Assembly (NCBI RefSeq): GCF_011082085.1
Contig: NZ_CP041063.1
Span: 1,674,001-1,738,000, forward strand
Length of the DNA stretch: 64,000 bases
Direction of reading: 5' to 3'
Source of the DNA: Bacillus sp. Cs-700
Lineage (GTDB): Bacteria > Bacillota > Bacilli > Bacillales > Guptibacillaceae
In this document: in pieces, positions 45,999 through 54,188 of the stretch
Numbering within the stretch: position 1 is the first letter of the stretch
How the letters are laid out: every line of letters starts with the position of its first letter
The notes under the pieces: model-generated
Seen by the model: only the letters and a program-made list of their open reading frames with translations
Database searches by the model: none
Told to the model about the DNA's origin: nothing
Translations under genes and position numbers: made by a program

Positions 45999-46708
45999 TC
46001 TCTCGTCAACTTTCTTCCTTTTACCAATAACCAGATCCCAAAGCCTAATTCACCAATGATCATGGGAAGCATAAGGATTAATTCCACTAGCCCAATAACG
46101 TTTTCAATTTGGGGCATGAAATGGTACATGAAATGAATAATGGAGTAGCTGAAGCCTGCTAAAACGACAAGAAAGCTGATCACTTTTGGTATTTTGGTGG
46201 ATTTCCATGCGACAAAGCCGACTACGATCAGATGAAGCCCAAAAATAATTAATCCAAATGACCACGTGGCTTCAAAAGCTGTGATGGCATCCATTACTTG
46301 CTGTGCAACACGATCCACTGCTGTACTTCCCACTGAATTTTGAACAATCGTGTTGGTTACTACCAGATGTGACACCGCAGTGGCTAGCATGGCGGTATAA
46401 AGGAAGCGAAGCCATCCGGCTAATAATGCGTAACCAGGATGGAACGGTTTCAAGAACAGATAAAACCCCCATGATACAATTAAATCCATGATGATAATGA
46501 TGAACCATCCAAGTACCTCAAGACGAAACAAAACTTGAGATTCTTGGATATTTTTTAATGTCGTTACCGCATCTCCATTAACGACTAATGTACTGTGCGC
46601 ATAGCCCTGAGCAAAAACCGCAGCAACTGTCATGACAAGTAAGGCAATACCAGAAAAGACTGCTGCTTTCTGCTGCATGTTTTGATTCGTTGTTCTCCCT
46701 AACCCCAT
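45995..46708 (-). CDS. DUF4386 membrane protein
   Basis: A 237-residue polytopic protein with six to seven hydrophobic helices. SQVLFRLEVLGWFIIIIMDLIVSWGFY and LKPFHPGYALLAGWLRFLYTA are typical of DUF4386. The function is unknown; relatives are often regulated with stress genes. Weak GAGGCTC before the ATG at 46708. It is convergent with the Crp/Fnr gene and has a possible Crp/Fnr box ~60-74 bp upstream of its start. Confidence 0.83.
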   Translation of the reverse strand: MGLGRTTNQNMQQKAAVFSGIALLVMTVAAVFAQGYAHSTLVVNGDAVTTLKNIQESQVLFRLEVLGWFIIIIMDLIVSWGFYLFLKPFHPGYALLAGWLRFLYTAMLATAVSHLVVTNTIVQNSVGSTAVDRVAQQVMDAITAFEATWSFGLIIFGLHLIVVGFVAWKSTKIPKVISFLVVLAGFSYSIIHFMYHFMPQIENVIGLVELILMLPMIIGELGFGIWLLVKGRKLTRD

Positions 46709-47042
46709 ATAAGAGCCTCCTCGGCTTTGATGTTAGATCTATTGTATTTTGTCTGAGGAAGACTTTCATTGACTTAAATCAAGGAAATTGCCCTTTTAGA
46801 AATTTAAGGATGGACTATTCTATTCGACTGTGAGCTTTCATGGATAACTACACTTAAGATCACGACTCAACTTTTAGAACATAGCTCTATCCTCCCAAGC
46901 CAATGGTTCTATTAAAAGGTTTAGCAAAGGGATTTGTGATGATCTGTTTAGGTCGAAATCCTTTTGAACCATGTTATGTGCTTTGAAATAATTGAAGTAC
47001 GCGTTTGTTAACGAACTAAAATGAGGTTGGTGATTAAGCTAC
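46709..47042. other. Intergenic region between DUF4386 and carbonic anhydrase genes
   Basis: 334 bp with divergent promoters expected. The one notable element is the palindrome at 46769-46782; otherwise I see nothing. Confidence 0.4.
46769..46782. promoter_or_regulatory. Possible Crp/Fnr-type binding site
   Basis: TTGACTTAAATCAA matches the Fnr/Anr consensus TTGAT-N4-ATCAA with one mismatch. It lies 61-74 bp upstream of the DUF4386 start, whose convergent neighbour encodes a Crp/Fnr protein. Confidence 0.45.
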
Positions 47043-47819
47043 ATGTTAAAAAAAATTAGTCCTGCAGGAGTTTTATCATTGGCCATGCTAATGGGGTGCT
47101 CCGCTGAAACGGAGAGAAAAATCGATGAAGATCAAACGGAAGACGTCACATGGTCATATGAAGGAGAGACAGGGCCATCCAATTGGCATACGCTGCATCC
47201 TGAGTATGCGACATGCGGTGAAGGAGAAAAGCAGTCTCCAATCAACATTGACGTTTCAACTATTGAACTGAACGATGATTTAGAAGAACTTGATGTCACG
47301 TACCAATCCACTCCGTTTACATTAGAAAACAACGGACACACGGTTCAACTGACGGATCCAACTGGGGAAAACAGCATGGAATTACAAGGAGAAGAATATA
47401 CCTTACAACAACTCCACTTCCATATTCCAAGTGAAAATACATTGAACGGTAACCATTTCGAAATGGAAGGCCACCTTGTTCATCAGAATGAAGCGGGTGA
47501 ACTGGCTGTTCTCGCTTTCCTTATTGAAGAAGGTAAAAATAATCCAGTCTTAGCTGAAGCCTTTTCAAATATTCCTTCCGAGAACATTAAAGAGGAGCTT
47601 AATATAAAGCTGGATTCATTATTGCCACAAGACCTGTCTACATTCCGGTACAGCGGTTCGTTAACGACTCCACCTTGTTCTGAAGGTGTTAGCTGGGTGG
47701 TTCTCGAAGAACCAATCGAGCTGTCAGAACAGCAGATTGAGGCATTTTCCGAACGTTTTCCGCATGGGAATGCAAGAGAACCCCAACCGATAAATAAGAG
47801 AGAAGTATACGCCGAATAG
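47043..47819 (+). CDS. Alpha-type carbonic anhydrase lipoprotein
   Basis: A 258-residue extracytoplasmic enzyme interconverting CO2 and bicarbonate. The short signal with lipobox (LMGC, Cys ~19) would anchor it to the membrane. The alpha-CA fold is clear: WSYEGETGPSNWHTLHPEY, GEKQSPINI, zinc histidines in LHFHIPSE and EGHLVHQNE, and the substrate-pocket segment SLTTPPCSEGVSW. A Cys pair (TCGEG and PPCSEG) probably forms the known disulfide. The ribosome site is weak (GAGG 17 bp upstream). It is a single gene with a terminator. Alpha-CA is uncommon in Bacillus but seen in marine and alkaliphilic relatives. Confidence 0.93.
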   Translation: MLKKISPAGVLSLAMLMGCSAETERKIDEDQTEDVTWSYEGETGPSNWHTLHPEYATCGEGEKQSPINIDVSTIELNDDLEELDVTYQSTPFTLENNGHTVQLTDPTGENSMELQGEEYTLQQLHFHIPSENTLNGNHFEMEGHLVHQNEAGELAVLAFLIEEGKNNPVLAEAFSNIPSENIKEELNIKLDSLLPQDLSTFRYSGSLTTPPCSEGVSWVVLEEPIELSEQQIEAFSERFPHGNAREPQPINKREVYAE

Positions 47820-47836
47820 TCTACTCTCCATCAAAC

Positions 47837-47864
47837 AAACCCTCTTGCGGATACAAGAGGGTTT
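47837..47864 (+). terminator. Terminator of the carbonic anhydrase gene
   Basis: AAACCCTCTTG / CAAGAGGGTTT, 11-bp stem, then TTTC. The core CCCTCTTG is shared with terminators at 3466 and 44713. Confidence 0.9.
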
Positions 47865-47925
47865 TTCGTGTTCAATAAACGTCCAAACAACAAAAGAAAC
47901 GCCGATCACCAGCGTTTCTCCTCTC

Positions 47926-48234
47926 TTACCTTCTCTCACGACTCGTTAAGCCCATCGCCACAAACCGTACGATTAATGACGCCACAATACTATACACAAT
48001 CAGTGCGAACACCGCAGAGAATTCAACGACATACTGTCCGGCGAATTCTGTGGTTGGAAAGATGTTTCGGAATGGATACAACAGCGGCGCTGAAAAGTCA
48101 TAGATCCATTGCACGAATGGAGCTGTTGGATTTGCGCTGAATAGTTTCAGCAATATGCGAATTCCGAGAATCGCTTCGATGATGCCGAAGATGAGGCGTA
48201 CGAGCGATACGAGGAATGATGATAGTGCTCTCAT
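47926..48234 (-). CDS. YggT family membrane protein
   Basis: A 102-residue protein with two membrane helices. The family pattern is RLIFGIIEAILGIRILLKLFSANPTAPFVQWIYDFSAPLLYPFR and VVEFSAVFALIVYSIV. YggT/YlmG proteins are linked with osmotic stress and membrane-division contexts; the precise function is not known. The start at 48234 has AGGATG upstream. It is divergent from the potassium channel gene. Confidence 0.85.
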   Translation of the reverse strand: MRALSSFLVSLVRLIFGIIEAILGIRILLKLFSANPTAPFVQWIYDFSAPLLYPFRNIFPTTEFAGQYVVEFSAVFALIVYSIVASLIVRFVAMGLTSRERR

Positions 48235-48356
48235 ATTTCTTCATCCTTTTTGTCCTGTCATATCCTTTCTTTACCCTGTCGCGAAGGATCACACACGTGT
48301 CGTTTTTTTCCAGTGATTGATGGGCATAATGGAAGTGGAGAAAGGAGCGTTTTGTT

Positions 48357-49349
48357 TTGAGATTACGTGACTTAGTTTATTATATATCGCGGTATCCCCC
48401 TGTATTACAACTCGGTGCGCTGATCGTTGTGATTTTAATTACGATGGGCTTTATTATGCATCTGGTGGAGCCGGAGATGTTCCCGACTGTTTTCGATGGG
48501 GTTTGGTTTGCGATTGTCACAGCTTCTACGATTGGGTACGGTGATACATCACCTGAAACCGTAAGAGGAAAAGCGTTTGCGATGGTGTTTATTATGTTTG
48601 GCGCTGGATTTATGACCTTTTATATGGCAAAGCTTGCTTCTTCGTTTGTGATAACGCAGGGAGCGCTTGGACGCGGAGAGCGCAGCTATGAACGAGCGAA
48701 TCACGTCGTTGTCGTTGGCTGGAATTCGCGGAGCAGGCATACGATCAAAGCGCTTTTATCCAATCAGCCGGAGCGATCTATTGTCCTCATTGATCATTCG
48801 CTTACGGAAAACCCTTTGCAAAAAGAAGGGATTCATTTTATTCGAGGAAATCCTGGTGAAGACAGCACATTGCGAAAGGCAAAGGTAAGCGAGGCGCATA
48901 CCGTCTTGATTACAGCGGATCAGTATAAAAGTGAAATGGAAGTAGATATGCAGACGATTCTTACCCTTTTAACCGTGAAAGGAATCAATCCTTCTGTTTA
49001 TACGATTGTGGAGATTTTATCACCAGAGCAAATTGTGAATGCCGAGCGTGCGGGTGCGGATGAAATTATTGAAAGTGCTCATCTACTTAGTACAGTCATG
49101 ACGAATAGCGTCTTTTCACATGGGATTTCTACAACACTGCTTGAAATGCTGACTCATTTGAAGCCGAACCAGCTCGATTTTATGAAAGCGGAGGCTTTTA
49201 ATGAGAAATCCTTTTGTGATGTGGCTCAACAGTTAAATGAAAAGGATATCCTGATGATTGGCGTAAAAAGAGGAAGCGATCTTGTCATGAATCCCTCCCC
49301 TTCGTTTCTTATCGAGTCAGATGATCTTTTACTTGTGATTCACACGTAA
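48357..49349 (+). CDS. yugO: Potassium channel with TrkA-N (RCK) domain, YugO-like
   Basis: A 330-residue two-helix K+ channel. TM1 (~20-40), pore helix and selectivity filter TIGYGDTSPE near residue 62, then TM2. The cytoplasmic RCK domain begins HVVVVGWNSRSRHTIK near residue 115, with a C-terminal TrkA-C-like part. B. subtilis YugO, at the same place relative to yugN and pgi, mediates K+ signalling in biofilms. The small mstX gene that precedes yugO there is not visible. Start TTG at 48357 behind GGAG. The 3' end overlaps the convergent yugN gene by ten bases. Confidence 0.9.
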   Translation: MRLRDLVYYISRYPPVLQLGALIVVILITMGFIMHLVEPEMFPTVFDGVWFAIVTASTIGYGDTSPETVRGKAFAMVFIMFGAGFMTFYMAKLASSFVITQGALGRGERSYERANHVVVVGWNSRSRHTIKALLSNQPERSIVLIDHSLTENPLQKEGIHFIRGNPGEDSTLRKAKVSEAHTVLITADQYKSEMEVDMQTILTLLTVKGINPSVYTIVEILSPEQIVNAERAGADEIIESAHLLSTVMTNSVFSHGISTTLLEMLTHLKPNQLDFMKAEAFNEKSFCDVAQQLNEKDILMIGVKRGSDLVMNPSPSFLIESDDLLLVIHT

Positions 49350-49750
49350 GACGAGAGTGCTGCGTCGAACTCTTTCACGTAACGCTCTCCGTATTTCAAC
49401 CACTTTTCATCAATTTCAGCATCTTTATCGGTTGGTTCCTGAAACTGATTAAAGGACGCTGAGATATTTCCGATGTTTCCTTCAGGATCGACTCCTGCCT
49501 GGTACATATGAGAGAGCATGAACGGCTGGCCAATTTCAACAATGGCGCCATCCGCATCAAGCTCTTTTTTCACAGCTTTGATTGGTACTCTTAGAAAAAG
49601 GTACCCATCTTCATCATCGATTTTATAGTCAAAATAGCCGTGATCATATTCCCAGCCGCCTCCGTAGCTATAGCCTAGTTGACGAAGCTTGTCTTCCATA
49701 ATGCTAAGTTCAATTGTTTTCCCTTCGAGCTCGGAATTCATTGGAATCAT
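49340..49750 (-). CDS. yugN: YugN-like protein
   Basis: A 136-residue soluble protein of the YugN family. The segment LRQLGYSYGGGWEYDHGYFDYKID is its hallmark. The function is unknown. The start is ATG at 49750, since GGGAGG lies eight bases before; the longer frame upstream lacks a site. Its conserved place between pgi and yugO supports orthology. Confidence 0.88.
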   Translation of the reverse strand: MIPMNSELEGKTIELSIMEDKLRQLGYSYGGGWEYDHGYFDYKIDDEDGYLFLRVPIKAVKKELDADGAIVEIGQPFMLSHMYQAGVDPEGNIGNISASFNQFQEPTDKDAEIDEKWLKYGERYVKEFDAALSSYV

Positions 49751-49819
49751 GTGTACTTCCTCCCTGTTTACGTATTCTACGCTTATCGTGTCCAAACAGC
49801 GGGATTTCATGATAAAAAA

Positions 49820-49928
49820 AGCGCAAGCGCCTCGATCACCCGCTATAAGCTTAAGACGAGCCTCAATGTGGCGCTTTTTGCCACAATGAGGCTTGACTTA
49901 AGACCTCGAGCGGGTAGGCGCTGGAGCT
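49820..49928. repeat. REP-like long inverted repeat
   Basis: Nested arms: AGCGCC/GGCGCT, ACCCGCT/AGCGGGT, CTTAAG/CTTAAG and GAGCCTCAATGTGGC/GCCACAATGAGGCTT, around loop GCTTTTT. The edge phrases GCGCAAGCGCC and GGCGCTGGAGCT recur in intergenic regions of many Bacillaceae genomes, so this is probably one copy of a dispersed family. Confidence 0.75.
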
Positions 49929-49937
49929 AGATTAAAA

Positions 49938-49963
49938 AAAGAGAGCGCCGCGGCACTCTCTTT
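49938..49963 (-). terminator. Terminator of pgi
   Basis: AAAGAGAG / CTCTCTTT with an inner GCCGCGGC. On the minus strand it is followed by TTTTAATC. It lies nine bases after the stop at 49972. Confidence 0.8.
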
Positions 49964-49971
49964 AGTTCGTT

Positions 49972-51333
49972 CTATTCGTTTGTCTTAAGGCGATCCTCTA
50001 GCTCAGCTTTTTCTTTTTCGAATCCTGGTTTACCAAGAAGCGCAAACATGTTTGTTTTGTATGCTTCTACTCCTGGTTGATCGAATGGATTCACGCCAAG
50101 AAGGTAACCGGAAACGGCACATGCTTTTTCAAAGAAGTAAGCAAGGTAACCGAAGTGATAAGGCGTCATTTCAGGGATGTTCACGATCAAGTTCGGAACG
50201 TCACCATCTGTATGAGCAAGCATAGTACCTTCAAATGCTTTCTGGTTAACAAAGTCCATTGTTTCTCCAGCAAGATAGTTTAGCTTGTCTAGGTTCTTGT
50301 CGTCTTCTTCGATTATAATTTCATGACGCGCTTTCCCTACATTCAATACGGTTTCAAACAGGCTACGACGGCCGTCTTGAACGTATTGTCCCATGGAGTG
50401 AAGATCAGTTGAGAAGTCGACAGATGCAGGATAAAGACCTTTGTTGTCTTTTCCTTCACTTTCGCCAAAGAGCTGTTTCCACCACTCAGAGAAATAGTGT
50501 AGAGATGGCTCATAGTTCACAAGAAGTTCGATGTTCTTGCCTTTGTTGTAAAGAGCATTGCGAACCGCTGCATACTGATAAGCTTCGTTTGAAGCGATGT
50601 CAGATGTGTTCAAGTCATCTTGTGCGTCTTGAGCACCTTTCATCATCTCTTCAATGGAGATTCCGCTTGCTGCGATTGGAAGAAGTCCAACAGCTGTCAG
50701 AACAGAATAACGTCCACCTACATCATCAGGAATCACGAAGCTTTCGTATCCTTCTTCGTCAGCAAGTGTTTTAAGTGCACCTTTTGACTTGTCTGTTGTA
50801 GCGTAGATGCGACGACGCGCTTCTTCAACGCCATATTTCTCTTCAAGGAACTTACGGAAAATACGAAACGCGATCGCAGGCTCTGTTGTTGTACCTGACT
50901 TAGAAATAACGTTAACGGAAACGTCTTTTCCTTCAAGAACGCTAAAGAGATCCTTCACGTAAGTAGAGCTAATGTTGTTTCCTACGAAGAAAACTTGTGG
51001 TGTTTTGCGCTCTTCTTTTGTTAGTACGTTATAAAAAGAATGGTTCAGCATTTCAATCGCTGCACGAGCGCCTAAATAAGAACCACCAATCCCAACAACA
51101 AGAAGGACGTCAGAATCTGATTTAATTTTCTCAGCTGATTTCTGGATGCGTGAGAATTCTTCTTTATCATAATCATGCGGAAGCGTTAGCCAGCCAAGAA
51201 AATCACTGCCAGCCCCTGTTCCATTATGTAGCGCTTCGTGTGCAGCCTTCACTGCATCCGCCATGTATGTTACTTCATGTTCGCCAACAAACGACAATGC
51301 TTTTGAATAATCAAAACTTACTTTCGAAGTCAT
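49972..51333 (-). CDS. pgi: Glucose-6-phosphate isomerase
   Basis: A 453-residue glycolytic enzyme interconverting glucose-6-phosphate and fructose-6-phosphate. Signature segments are [18 protein letters not shown] (phosphate loop), [18 protein letters not shown] (SIS domain) and [19 protein letters not shown] with the catalytic Glu. [12 protein letters not shown] closes the active site. Length matches the short Gram-positive form. GGAGGC precedes the ATG at suitable distance. It forms the conserved group with yugN and the iron alcohol dehydrogenase gene. Confidence 0.97.
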   Translation of the reverse strand: MTSKVSFDYSKALSFVGEHEVTYMADAVKAAHEALHNGTGAGSDFLGWLTLPHDYDKEEFSRIQKSAEKIKSDSDVLLVVGIGGSYLGARAAIEMLNHSFYNVLTKEERKTPQVFFVGNNISSTYVKDLFSVLEGKDVSVNVISKSGTTTEPAIAFRIFRKFLEEKYGVEEARRRIYATTDKSKGALKTLADEEGYESFVIPDDVGGRYSVLTAVGLLPIAASGISIEEMMKGAQDAQDDLNTSDIASNEAYQYAAVRNALYNKGKNIELLVNYEPSLHYFSEWWKQLFGESEGKDNKGLYPASVDFSTDLHSMGQYVQDGRRSLFETVLNVGKARHEIIIEEDDKNLDKLNYLAGETMDFVNQKAFEGTMLAHTDGDVPNLIVNIPEMTPYHFGYLAYFFEKACAVSGYLLGVNPFDQPGVEAYKTNMFALLGKPGFEKEKAELEDRLKTNE

Positions 51334-51514
51334 AGTTAGCCTCCAATTATCATTTTTTGTTCAGTACCCACATTTTACTTTAGCCCAAGACCTATTCGAA
51401 ATCAAGAACGCCGACCCATGTAAGCGATTACCTGAGAAGATTTCTTTTTAAAATTTCTTAAGCTCTTTAGAACTTTAACTTTATTTCTCTTTCGGGCAAC
51501 AAATTAATACGCTC

Positions 51515-51656
51515 GATTTTTGACACATTCGATTGAAACCAGAGTTTCAATCGCCTTTAAGCGGAGCTTAAAGGTCGCTGTGTTCGGCAGCCCAGGTGAG
51601 CAAATTCATTTGCTCTAACCAGGGCTGCCGAACACAGCGTAAATGGGTCAAAAATC
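51515..51656. repeat. Structured 142-bp element predicted to fold as a four-way junction
   Basis: An outer stem pairs 51515-51529 with 51642-51656 (14 of 15). It encloses three hairpins: 51530-51539/51544-51553 (10 bp perfect), 51554-51562/51566-51574 (9 bp perfect) and 51576-51593/51622-51639 (18 bp perfect). The third continues through GGT/ACC and GAGCAAA/TTTGCTC. Only three bases are unpaired at the junction. No open frame or T-run lies inside. It fills most of the gap between pgi and the dehydrogenase gene. It could be a small mobile palindromic element or a structured RNA on either strand. Confidence 0.85.
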
Positions 51657-51681
51657 ATTCAAAGCTAAACCGCATAACAAA

Positions 51682-51708
51682 AAGAACCGCTCCAAATCGG
51701 AACGGTCC
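51682..51708 (-). terminator. Terminator of the alcohol dehydrogenase gene
   Basis: On the minus strand ACCGTTCC-GATTT-GGAGCGGT (one G-T pair) followed by TCTTTTTG, 13 bp after the stop at 51722. Confidence 0.75.
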
Positions 51709-51721
51709 TCATCATTTCTAC

Positions 51722-52885
51722 TTATAGAGAAGCTTTCAAAATCGCCATCACGTCTTCGCGCTCAAGAGACTTGAAATTACCGAAAGCGCCATTAGCCATC
51801 GCACGGTCAGCAATCAAATCAAGCTGGCTATCGTCGATGTCGTAATCAGCAAGACGGTTTGGTGCACCAAGGCTGCTCCAGAACGCGCTTAGCTTGTCGA
51901 TCCCTTCAAGAGCGATATCGCGGTCAGATTTACCTTCTTCGCTTACCCCAAGAACTTTGACAGCAAGACGCTTGAATTTATCAACGTTCACGTCAAGGTT
52001 GTGTTTCATCAAGTTCGGGAAGAGAATCGCCAAACCACCAGCGTGTGGAATATCATACACAGCTGATACCGCGTGCTCAATGTTGTGAGAAGCCCAGTCA
52101 CCGCGAACACCCATCTGTAGTGATTGGTTTAGTGCTACTGTACCACTCAACATGATTGTTGCACGGTGGTCGTAGTTCTGCATATCTTCAATCAATTTTG
52201 GAGCTGTGCTCATCACTGTTTCAAGTACAGAGAACTGCATGTTTTCTTGAAGCTCTGTATTTGATTCAGGGTGAAGGTATTGCTCAAGTACGTGAGACAT
52301 CATATCCACCATGCCGTAAACTGTATGGTTTTTTGGCACTGTGTACGTGTTCTCAGGATCTAGAATAGAGAATTTCGGGTGAACAAGTGGATGTCCCCAA
52401 CCGTATTTCTCTTGCGTTTCCCAGTTAGTGATAACAGAACCTGGATTCATTTCTGAACCAGTTGCTGCTAGCGTTAGAACTGTACCGAATGGAAGAGCTG
52501 CTTCAGGGAATGCTTTTTTCGTTACAAAGTCCCAAACGTCTCCATCATATTTAGCTCCAGCAGAAATCGCTTTTGTGCAGTCAATAACACTACCGCCACC
52601 TACTGCTAGAATGAAATCAATATTGTTTTCTTTACAAATGTCGACACCTTTATGAACAGTAGTTAGGCGTGGGTTTGGTTCAACGCCGCTAAGTTCAAAT
52701 ACTTCAGCACCGATTTCGTTTAATGTGTTCATTACGCTATCGTAAACACCGTTTTTCTTGATGCTTCCTCCGCCATAAACAACGAGGACTTTTTTTCCGT
52801 ATTGTGGAACTTCCGTTTTGAGCGCTTCAAGCTGCCCTTTACCGAAGATCAACTTTGTTGGATTTTGGAATGTAAAATTATTCAT
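51722..52885 (-). CDS. Iron-containing NADH-dependent alcohol (butanol) dehydrogenase
   Basis: A 387-residue group III alcohol dehydrogenase, similar to B. subtilis YugJ/YugK. The NAD site is [12 protein letters not shown] near residue 36 and [15 protein letters not shown] near 95. Iron ligands lie in [12 protein letters not shown] (~195-206) and the later [18 protein letters not shown] (~266-284). It probably reduces aldehydes in fermentation or detoxification; the alcohol is not predictable. Excellent AAGGAGG site. B. subtilis has two tandem copies at this place; only one is here. Confidence 0.92.
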   Translation of the reverse strand: MNNFTFQNPTKLIFGKGQLEALKTEVPQYGKKVLVVYGGGSIKKNGVYDSVMNTLNEIGAEVFELSGVEPNPRLTTVHKGVDICKENNIDFILAVGGGSVIDCTKAISAGAKYDGDVWDFVTKKAFPEAALPFGTVLTLAATGSEMNPGSVITNWETQEKYGWGHPLVHPKFSILDPENTYTVPKNHTVYGMVDMMSHVLEQYLHPESNTELQENMQFSVLETVMSTAPKLIEDMQNYDHRATIMLSGTVALNQSLQMGVRGDWASHNIEHAVSAVYDIPHAGGLAILFPNLMKHNLDVNVDKFKRLAVKVLGVSEEGKSDRDIALEGIDKLSAFWSSLGAPNRLADYDIDDSQLDLIADRAMANGAFGNFKSLEREDVMAILKASL

Positions 52886-53181
52886 TGTTATGTCCTCCTT
52901 TATTTCAAATCAAGTTTATCCCAGCCTTAAGGTGCAGTAAACGCTCACCTTCAGCCTTTAGTAAAACTAGAGGTTAAGGTGAAAATAAACTGCCCCTAAA
53001 GGTCCGATTCGTTCAACTAACCGTCAGACGACGGAAGTTTCACTTTATTATGCCTCATCCAATTTTAAAAATAAAGCAATCTGCTTAAAGGAAGTAAGTG
53101 GAGATAAAATGTATAATATTGCGGAGTTTTTCTCATCTTATAAATGAATCATTATGTTTTCTAACAAAAGGAGGGTGTCTT

Positions 53182-53412
53182 TTGAGCACACTACAACGAG
53201 TCGCACTTGGGTTGGTTATCATTGGAGCGATCAATTGGGGACTCATTGGATTTTTCCAATTTGACCTTGTAGCAGCGATTTTCGGTGGACAAAACGCTGC
53301 ACTAGCACGGATTGTCTATGGTCTTGTTGGGCTGAGTGGACTTTATTGCCTAACGCTACTATTCAAACCTACTGAAGAGCTTTCACATGACCCAGATCGT
53401 GCGACAACATAA
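53182..53412 (+). CDS. yuzA: DUF378 (YuzA-like) membrane protein
   Basis: A 76-residue protein with two transmembrane helices. VALGLVIIGAINWGLIGFFQFDLVA and LARIVYGLVGLSGLYCL define DUF378. The function is unknown. The start is TTG at 53182 with AAGGAGGG upstream; longer in-frame starts lack a site. Convergent with the S1-domain gene, sharing a terminator. Confidence 0.88.
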   Translation: MSTLQRVALGLVIIGAINWGLIGFFQFDLVAAIFGGQNAALARIVYGLVGLSGLYCLTLLFKPTEELSHDPDRATT

Positions 53413-53419
53413 ATCAAAA

Positions 53420-53449
53420 AAAGAAGGCAGCCGATTGGCTGCCTTCTTT
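53420..53449. terminator. Bidirectional terminator yuzA / yugI
   Basis: AAAGAAGGCAGCC-GATT-GGCTGCCTTCTTT, a 13-bp perfect stem between two convergent genes. Confidence 0.92.
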
Positions 53450-53458
53450 CGTCATTAC

Positions 53459-53875
53459 TTACTTCTTAAGGCGCTTGTTCAATTGAGCTTGACGGTCGTT
53501 AGATTCTTTCAACCAGTCTTTAAGCTTATCTTCAAGCGTGTTGAAGCCTTGTGGAGAAGAAGTTTGTTGTGGTTTCTTGTTTCCGCCGCTTGGTGCTGCC
53601 GGGCGAGGCTTTCTTTCCGGACGCTCAGGTTTAGGCTGAGTAGCACGGATTGAAAGAGAGATTTTACCGGAACCTTCTTCAATGTTAAGGATTTTAACCT
53701 TAACTTCGTCTCCTACAGTAAGTTGATCTTCGATATTTTTTACGTAGCCGTGAGAAATTTCAGAAATGTGAACTAGACCTTGCTTTTGGTCGTCAATTGC
53801 AACGAAAGCACCAAAAGGCTTAATACCAGTTACCTTCCCTTCTACGATATCACCGACGTTATATTGCTCTGCCAT
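53459..53875 (-). CDS. yugI: S1 RNA-binding domain protein (YugI, general stress protein 13)
   Basis: A 138-residue protein. The S1 OB-fold covers ~5-75 (GDIVEGKVTGIKPFGAFVAIDDQKQGLVHISEISHGYV), followed by a Pro/Arg/Lys-rich linker and a charged helix. Homologues associate with ribosomes and rise under stress. The start is ATG at 53875, with AGGAGTG nine bases before. A consensus promoter is visible at 53910-53938 on the minus strand. It belongs to the conserved yugI-pgi block. Confidence 0.92.
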   Translation of the reverse strand: MAEQYNVGDIVEGKVTGIKPFGAFVAIDDQKQGLVHISEISHGYVKNIEDQLTVGDEVKVKILNIEEGSGKISLSIRATQPKPERPERKPRPAAPSGGNKKPQQTSSPQGFNTLEDKLKDWLKESNDRQAQLNKRLKK

Positions 53876-53909
53876 GAAAACACTCCTAACAAATTTTTTC
53901 AACTTAACT

Positions 53910-53938
53910 AGTATAACATAGATGTCGAATCTAGACAA
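53910..53938 (-). promoter_or_regulatory. SigA-type promoter of yugI
   Basis: On the minus strand TTGTCT (53938-53933), a 17-base spacer and TATACT (53915-53910), 35 bp before the start codon. Confidence 0.75.
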
Positions 53939-54110
53939 AACATCATACTGGCCTTTTCTAAGAATCATACCCTTCCAGTGAAGGAATAGCAAGACATGTG
54001 AATAGTATAAAGCATTTGTATTCAAATTAAAATAATCAGATACGTAAGTGATCATGCCAATGATAGCAACGCTTCAAGCAAGTGGTAAATAAATACATGA
54101 ATATTTGATA

Positions 54111-54139
54111 TTGACTGAATTCTTTCCGCTCGCTATAGT
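54111..54139 (+). promoter_or_regulatory. SigA-type promoter of the SNF transporter gene
   Basis: TTGACT at 54111-54116, a 17-base spacer, TATAGT at 54134-54139, 50 bp upstream of the chosen start. The promoter lies inside the longer open frame, which supports the internal start. Confidence 0.75.
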
Positions 54140-54188
54140 GTTAAAATGCCATTCAATTGGACTTACTATATTGTATGAGGTGACAAGA

